IMG/VR virus record: IMGVR_UViG_3300015374_000533
Location: 1-21,786 of that record
Length of the DNA stretch: 21,786 nt
From: a virus
Reading direction: 5' to 3' (one strand)
Position numbers and translations under genes: made by a program. Under the pieces are notes generated by a model. The model made no database searches. It was not told where the DNA came from and saw only the letters and a list, made by a program, of their open reading frames with translations. Shown here one piece after another: positions 17,494-21,786 of the stretch; position 1 is the stretch's first letter; each line of letters opens with the position of its first letter.

Positions 17494-18783
17494 CTAGTCG
17501 GCGGTATCCGTCGTCCGATAGACCAGGGATGGGAGCGTCGACCCGTCGTAGAGCGCCTTCCCCGATAGGGTCTGCGTGACGACGTCGGGGCCGGACACGT
17601 CGGGAGACTCGCCGTCGAACCGGACGTTCGGGACGGTCAGCGTGACGGTGTAGAAGTACGTCGGGGTGACCGCTTCGATCTGAGCTCCGACCCATGTCCC
17701 GGTCAGAGTGGTGAGCGTCCCGTTCACGTAGAGGTTGTATGCGGCGGTCGATTCCATCTCGGCTTCGACCTGGACGGCGAGGTCCATGAACGCGTTGTTG
17801 ATCGGCTCCTTTTTCAGCGTCGACGAGCGGGCGAAATACCGGTCGGTCTTGAGGCCGCGGTCTGCTGAGACGGTGATGTTCCGAACTGCCCAGTTCCCAA
17901 GCGACGAGTTCGTGATCATCCCTCCGACGAAGGTGAGCGGAACGAGGTTCGACGGGTATGAGGCTGAGGCAAGGCCGATGGTCTGGTCTTCGTCCTGCGC
18001 GTCGATCGTCGTTTTCAGCATCAGGATCCCGTCGACCGCGTTCGACAACTCCCACGCCGCGATCTTGCAGCCCTTGTAGGTGAATGGGTTGACGGTGCCG
18101 TTCGTGTCGGGGATGCCGAGCTGGACGGTGAGCGACCGCGTCTGGTAGAGGTCCGAGAAGGTGTAGGTGTGGTCGCGGGTCAGGACGCCGTTCGTCGGAG
18201 TCGAGATGTTCGACGTCCCGAACATGTGCTTGAACAGGAGGCCATACCCGGTCTGGTCTACTTCCCAGTTCACGTCGCCGGCGACTCCCTTCTTATTCGC
18301 CGCCCAATGATCCGACCGGAGCACATTCGTGCCGGTGCGGAGCGCTGCCGACTCGATCCGCTGCACATCGAGCTTCAGCGACTCGTCGATGAACTCCAAG
18401 AAGCGGGTGACCGTGACGGCGTCGCCATACCCCGTACCGGGGACAGTGGTAGCGACGACGGGGTTCGGGCTGGTGGATACCGTCATCTGCGGGACGTTCC
18501 GCTTCCCGACGAGGCTCCCCGAAAACGTGACGGTGATCGGCGCCGTGCCAAGCGGCCCGCCGCTGCAAGAGACGCCGTTCGCTCCGATGTTGCCGAGCGC
18601 GTTCAGCGCTGTCTGGACGTTCGCGGCGGACGCCGTCGTAGACGCGATCTGCGCAGTCGTCGCTCCGTCGAAGGTGATCGTCCAGTTCCCCGACGACGCG
18701 GCATTCGTGAGCGTCTGCTGCTCGTTCGTGAACACCTCTTCGGCCATGCCGATCTGTGCGCTGAGGCCAGAGCCGACTGCCAT
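17494..18783 (-). CDS. Major tail tube protein with an inserted Ig-like domain, 429 aa
   Basis: The tube fold is spread over residues 1-16 (GLSAQIGMAEEV) and about 118-429 (YGDAVTVTRFLEFIDESLKL, GYGLLFKHMFGTSN, CKIAAWELSNAVDGILMLKT). Between them, residues 17-117 form a separate module (NWTITFDGATTAQIASTTAS, VQTALNALGNIGANG, GTAPITVTFSGSL) of a type found repeatedly in phage structural proteins. If removed, AEEV would join directly to YGDAVTVTRF, so it is an insertion probably displayed on the tail surface. It overlaps the preceding stop by one base (TAATG). Confidence 0.8.
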   Translation of the reverse strand: MAVGSGLSAQIGMAEEVFTNEQQTLTNAASSGNWTITFDGATTAQIASTTASAANVQTALNALGNIGANGVSCSGGPLGTAPITVTFSGSLVGKRNVPQMTVSTSPNPVVATTVPGTGYGDAVTVTRFLEFIDESLKLDVQRIESAALRTGTNVLRSDHWAANKKGVAGDVNWEVDQTGYGLLFKHMFGTSNISTPTNGVLTRDHTYTFSDLYQTRSLTVQLGIPDTNGTVNPFTYKGCKIAAWELSNAVDGILMLKTTIDAQDEDQTIGLASASYPSNLVPLTFVGGMITNSSLGNWAVRNITVSADRGLKTDRYFARSSTLKKEPINNAFMDLAVQVEAEMESTAAYNLYVNGTLTTLTGTWVGAQIEAVTPTYFYTVTLTVPNVRFDGESPDVSGPDVVTQTLSGKALYDGSTLPSLVYRTTDTAD

Positions 18784-19001
18784 TACGAGTCACCCCCATC
18801 CTTAGCGGCCTGCTTCGTCTGGCGATCGACAGGCTCCCAATTCTCCGCCTGCTCCGCGAGCAGGGCGGCGTGGTCGTGCGTCGTCTCGTACACCTCGCCG
18901 GGCAGGACGGTGGTGCTCCATGACCCGTCAGGGTTGACGACGACGACGCCTTCTGCGTGGGGGCCGCGATAGCGGACGCGGCCCTTGCTGGTCTGTGCCA
19001 T
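18783..19001 (-). CDS. Small structural-region protein, 72 aa
   Basis: Acidic, beta-rich at the start (AQTSKGRVRYRGPHAEGVVV) and polar at the end. A GGAGG Shine-Dalgarno lies 6 nt before the ATG at 19001; the GTG one codon earlier is possible. It could be a head-tail or tail accessory protein. Family not recognised. Confidence 0.6.
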   Translation of the reverse strand: MAQTSKGRVRYRGPHAEGVVVVNPDGSWSTTVLPGEVYETTHDHAALLAEQAENWEPVDRQTKQAAKDGGDS

Positions 19002-19011
19002 CACAAGCCTC

Positions 19012-19446
19012 CTAGTTTCGGCATCGACAATCCAACTGCAACGTGATCCGCGTCTCGACTCGCTCCGCGTCCGCCAAGCTCTGGAGTTGGAATCCCGCCG
19101 GCAACACCCAAAGCGCGGTGTTCGATTGGCGGGGATCGGTCAGGACGGCGCTCCTAACCTCGCCATAGAGCACGAACGCGCGAGCCTCCGACGCGACCTG
19201 GTCATCCCCCGAATGCGACACGCTGATGATGATCTCCTGGAGCCACCGCTCATCGCGTGGCAATGTGGGGGCGAGGGTGGGGGCCGTGTCCTGCATGACG
19301 GCGTCGCCGATCCAGACGAGCTCGTCTTCGAGGGCGTTGACGGGCGACCCGATGTCGACGAAGACGCCGGCGAGGCCGGGGCGAGCCTGGAGTTGCGCGA
19401 GCAGCGTCGCGCGGACGGTCGGCACCGATGAGAGCCGCGTTGTCAC
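19012..19446 (-). CDS. Tail terminator-like protein, 144 aa
   Basis: The protein opens [20 protein letters not shown], continues [20 protein letters not shown] and ends in strands ([13 protein letters not shown]). The alpha/beta layout and its place between connector and major tail genes fit a tail terminator (gpU-type), which caps the tail for joining to the head. GTG 19446 is preferred over the earlier GTG 19455 because of the GTGA overlap. Confidence 0.6.
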   Translation of the reverse strand: MTTRLSSVPTVRATLLAQLQARPGLAGVFVDIGSPVNALEDELVWIGDAVMQDTAPTLAPTLPRDERWLQEIIISVSHSGDDQVASEARAFVLYGEVRSAVLTDPRQSNTALWVLPAGFQLQSLADAERVETRITLQLDCRCRN

Positions 19447-20396
19447 AACACCCACCGCCGATACGGTGCGAGCAGTCGGAGCGCGCCAGCGGGGAGGCCA
19501 TAGCTAGAGTCGATCGATCCGGGGTAGACGACGCGGGGATCGTCCTGGAGGATGTCTTGCGCGCCGTACCCGGCGATCGAGCGGTCCATCCATGCGCCGA
19601 CGGTGCGAACCGCCGCCATCTTCACGTCGTTCGGGACGGTGGCGAAGCCCCATGCTCCGGTGATGTCGATCAGGGCGTACCCGAACTTCGTAGCGACCGT
19701 CGAGAGGACGGGAGCTGTCGGAGCGAGCCGGAGCCGCTTATACGTCCCCGTAAACGTCGTGACTGGTTCGAGCATATAATCCGTCGTCTGAGTCAAGGCG
19801 ACGGGCGACGATGTTTCCGGGTTGAGGCTGACCGATGATGCTGTGCGGAGGTCGTAGGGGCCGAGTTCGACGACGCCGCCGATCATCGCTTCAACGCGGA
19901 ATCTGCGCGTGGCGCTCGTAGTCGCTGGTGCGAACTCTCGGTCGGTATAGCGGATGATCGCCTGTGACGCGCTCGTGATGAGCGTCGGGATCAGGTCATC
20001 CATCTTGGTGTATTCCTGGCGGAACACGAGCATTTCGCGGACATCGGCGACAGTGCAGAGATCGGCGGTCGACGCCTGGGCGTGGCTGCGGAAATAGATG
20101 GCGAACTCGGGCGTGTCCTGCGTCTTCGCCGAGGTCGTGACTGTCCACCAGCCGACGTATTCGCCAGCCGTGTCGACGTCACCCGATGCCCAGTCATATC
20201 GGACAGTCCCAGCCGGTGCCGAGACGATGACGGCGGTCGCAGCGTTCACTTTCGGCACCGAACTGGTGCGGAGCCGCATCGAGAACGTGACTCCGCTAGC
20301 ACCTGTCAGGTCGATCGCGGCGCCGGTCGAATCGTTCGAGATCGTGTCTGCGAGGCTAGGGTTGCGGTTCCCGACGAACTGAAAGATGTCAGCCAA
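19443..20396 (-). CDS. Head-tail connector fused to a BppU-like N-terminal domain, 317 aa
   Basis: Residues 1-105 form a beta-sandwich resembling the BppU N-terminal domain ([60 protein letters not shown]). From about 110 it is a gp6-like connector ([45 protein letters not shown]). The fusion is unusual because BppU belongs to baseplates. The start is a TTG (20396) with GGAG upstream, 3 nt after the previous stop. Confidence 0.65.
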   Translation of the reverse strand: MADIFQFVGNRNPSLADTISNDSTGAAIDLTGASGVTFSMRLRTSSVPKVNAATAVIVSAPAGTVRYDWASGDVDTAGEYVGWWTVTTSAKTQDTPEFAIYFRSHAQASTADLCTVADVREMLVFRQEYTKMDDLIPTLITSASQAIIRYTDREFAPATTSATRRFRVEAMIGGVVELGPYDLRTASSVSLNPETSSPVALTQTTDYMLEPVTTFTGTYKRLRLAPTAPVLSTVATKFGYALIDITGAWGFATVPNDVKMAAVRTVGAWMDRSIAGYGAQDILQDDPRVVYPGSIDSSYGLPAGALRLLAPYRRWVL

Positions 20397-20399
20397 GGC

Positions 20400-21786
20400 T
20401 CACTCCGGTTCCGACGCGTAGCCGCCGCCGCTGGGATCGGTCGAGAAGCCTGGGGGGTGCGGTTCGGACGCGAATCCTGGAGGTGACGGATTGGTGCCGT
20501 ACTCTCCTGGGCTGTGGCGTGTCGCATATCCACGGGACGGATCGCTGCCGAATCTGCCGGTCACGATCGCCACTATGCCGGTGGTTACGATGACTGGGAC
20601 GAGCGCAGACGCTGCGGCCGATGCCGCGGATGGTGTGACCCTGACGATCAACGTCGGCGTGAGCGCCGATCCAGTCGCTGTCGCTACGGGTGGCAGTATC
20701 CTCGTCGCCAAGACCGGAGCGAGAGCCGACGCCGTAGCTGTAGCTACGGCGGGGAGAACCTGAGATGCGAGGGCGGGGGTGAGTGTCGAAGCCGTCGCCG
20801 TGGCAACTGTTGGTGCGACCGTGGTCTGCAACGTCGGCACCAACCCTGATGCCGTCGCCGACGCTGTCGCCGGCAGGATGAAGAGTCCTATCAGGATCGT
20901 CGGGACGGGAGCCGAAGCGGTCGCCGACCCCGAACCAGGCAAGACTATGAGGTTGATGTTCGGGTTCAACCCAGAACCCGTCGCCGACGCCGCTCCGGGA
21001 GGCACGATGAGGTTCACCTGTGGCCCCAACGCTGACGCCGTCGCATTCGCTACGGCTGGCGGTACGACGAGTCGGATCGTCGGTCCGAGAGCCGACGCTG
21101 TCGCAGCCGCAACGGATGGCGGGATCGTCAACACGACTTGCGGACCGACCGCCGAACCAGTGCTCCCCGCGACAGCCGGTTGGAGCATCTCGATCAACGT
21201 CGGCGTCAGCGCCGATGCGGTCGCTCCCGCGACGGCCGGGGTAAGCGTGATGTTTCCGCCAACCGCGGCGGACGGAATCGAGATCGTCCGATCCTCGAAG
21301 AACGCGAACGGCCCCGACGCGGTCGGACCCTCCGTCAAATACGTCTGGCCGAGCGACTCGAACAACTGCGACTGGTCGATCTGCCCCAAGCTCGCCGGCC
21401 GGAACGTCGCCATCACTCCGAAGATGTTCCCCGTATCCGACACGAACGTCGGCGACGACGTGACGGTGCCAGCCGTCGTCATCACCTGGTATTCGACGTA
21501 CTGGTGGATGAACGGCGTCGATGCGTTCGACGGGCCATCCTGATACTCCGTGAACCCGCTCGAAGCCGTCCCCGAATCGCCATTCGCACCCGACCCGACG
21601 TGCGTGATGATCGAGATCGCGAGATCCCCATCCGCCGCATAGGTGGAGAGCGACAGCGGTGATCCGCCGCCGAAGCCGAAGCCCGTATACCGATTCGTCT
21701 GCGGAGTCTCGTTCGCGACACCCGACACTCCGAACGCGGAGAGTTGGTGCCGCGTCGGCGAGTTGTTGTAGTTGATCGTGAACGTC
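20400..21786 (-). CDS. Repeat-rich structural protein, 5' end beyond the window
   Basis: The frame stays open to base 21786 (FTINYNNSPTRHQLSAFGVS upstream of the GTG at 21728), so the start lies outside. Numbering from 21728, residues 1-112 form a beta-sandwich-like domain ending FGVMATFRPASLG. Residues about 164-384 hold eleven 20-residue repeats of the pattern PAVAxATASALxPxxxLxVP. Residues 391-442 hold six nonapeptide repeats of the pattern G-F/Y-A/S-S/T-x-P. Its place beside the connector gene suggests a head decoration or stalk-like fibre. DNA is correspondingly repetitive. Confidence 0.7.
   Translation of the reverse strand, partial: TFTINYNNSPTRHQLSAFGVSGVANETPQTNRYTGFGFGGGSPLSLSTYAADGDLAISIITHVGSGANGDSGTASSGFTEYQDGPSNASTPFIHQYVEYQVMTTAGTVTSSPTFVSDTGNIFGVMATFRPASLGQIDQSQLFESLGQTYLTEGPTASGPFAFFEDRTISIPSAAVGGNITLTPAVAGATASALTPTLIEMLQPAVAGSTGSAVGPQVVLTIPPSVAAATASALGPTIRLVVPPAVANATASALGPQVNLIVPPGAASATGSGLNPNINLIVLPGSGSATASAPVPTILIGLFILPATASATASGLVPTLQTTVAPTVATATASTLTPALASQVLPAVATATASALAPVLATRILPPVATATGSALTPTLIVRVTPSAASAAASALVPVIVTTGIVAIVTGRFGSDPSRGYATRHSPGEYGTNPSPPGFASEPHPPGFSTDPSGGGYASEPE
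20402..20558 (-). repeat. Tandem 27-bp coding repeats (9-aa units)
   Basis: Six nine-residue units, for example PGFASEPHP and PGFSTDPSG, at the C-terminus of the structural protein, rich in Gly, Pro and aromatic residues. Confidence 0.65.
20577..21239 (-). repeat. Tandem 60-bp coding repeats (20-aa units)
   Basis: Eleven consecutive units with invariant spacing of 20 codons, except one of 22. Conserved core is ATASALxP. At the DNA level the units are diverged, so the array is old and kept for protein structure rather than newly expanded. Confidence 0.75.

Noticed and set aside
20779-21543. 254-aa plus-strand repetitive ORF
   Set aside because: It is the mirror of the 60-bp coding repeats. 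The minus frame continues past the window edge with a proper upstream domain and connects to the connector gene.

Overview
This window is part of the genome of a temperate, siphovirus-type tailed phage (or its prophage form). The DNA is GC-rich with G/C-rich third codon positions. The gene families (an MT-A70 methyltransferase next to a tyrosine integrase, an XF1762-type acyltransferase-like protein, leaderless -10/ATG arrangements, a tail module ending in an amidase) fit an actinobacterial or similar high-GC host, but the host cannot be fixed from the window. No rRNA, complete tRNA, CRISPR array or insertion sequence was seen.

Layout. (1) Bases 1-2382 hold a leftward chain of twelve very small, overlapping accessory genes (XF1762-like protein, Cys-rich miniprotein, a duplicated 66-aa gene and others). 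All eleven complete starts, plus one cut by the window edge, carry the same 27-bp dyad, GGCCrCGCGA-N7-TCrCGyGGCC. (2) Bases 2418-2450 are a tRNA/tmRNA 3'-end mimic, the likely attP core. (3) Bases 2500-8045 are a leftward early operon, transcribed from the immunity region: Cro-like HTH, small membrane proteins, a putative single-strand annealing protein, a secreted protein, zinc-finger-like proteins, integrase, MT-A70 methyltransferase and a 119-aa protein. Nearly all genes overlap by 4 bp (ATGA/GTGA). (4) Bases 8046-9811 are the immunity and lysogeny region: a divergent HTH repressor candidate, an antisense gene with its own promoter, a small HTH protein, and a two-gene unit (secreted protein plus membrane protein) behind a strong promoter. 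(5) Bases 9817-9878 form a three-way-junction-like inverted repeat between convergent operons. (6) Bases 9889-21786 are the leftward late operon. Read in transcription order it runs: repeat-rich structural protein (5' end outside the window), head-tail connector fused to a BppU-like domain, tail terminator, small protein, major tail protein with an inserted Ig-like domain, gp10-like protein, tail assembly chaperone with a -1 frame extension, tape measure, LamG-containing baseplate protein, small tail proteins, membrane proteins, amidase endolysin, holin candidates.

How it works together. Two face-to-face promoters, each with a 17-bp spacer and exactly 8 nt between the -10 box and the ATG, drive the two HTH genes. 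An 18-bp operator, GGGCCAA-N4-TTGGCCC, overlaps both of them and occurs twice more at the promoter of the 9237-9811 lysogeny pair, so one repressor probably sets the whole switch. The 27-bp start-associated dyads form a second regulatory network, confined to the accessory genes on the far side of the att site apart from one decayed copy at 5466-5492. It is the most unusual element here. Several genes described are too short for ordinary ORF calling (217-363, 5477-5635, 7463-7633, 10026-10178).
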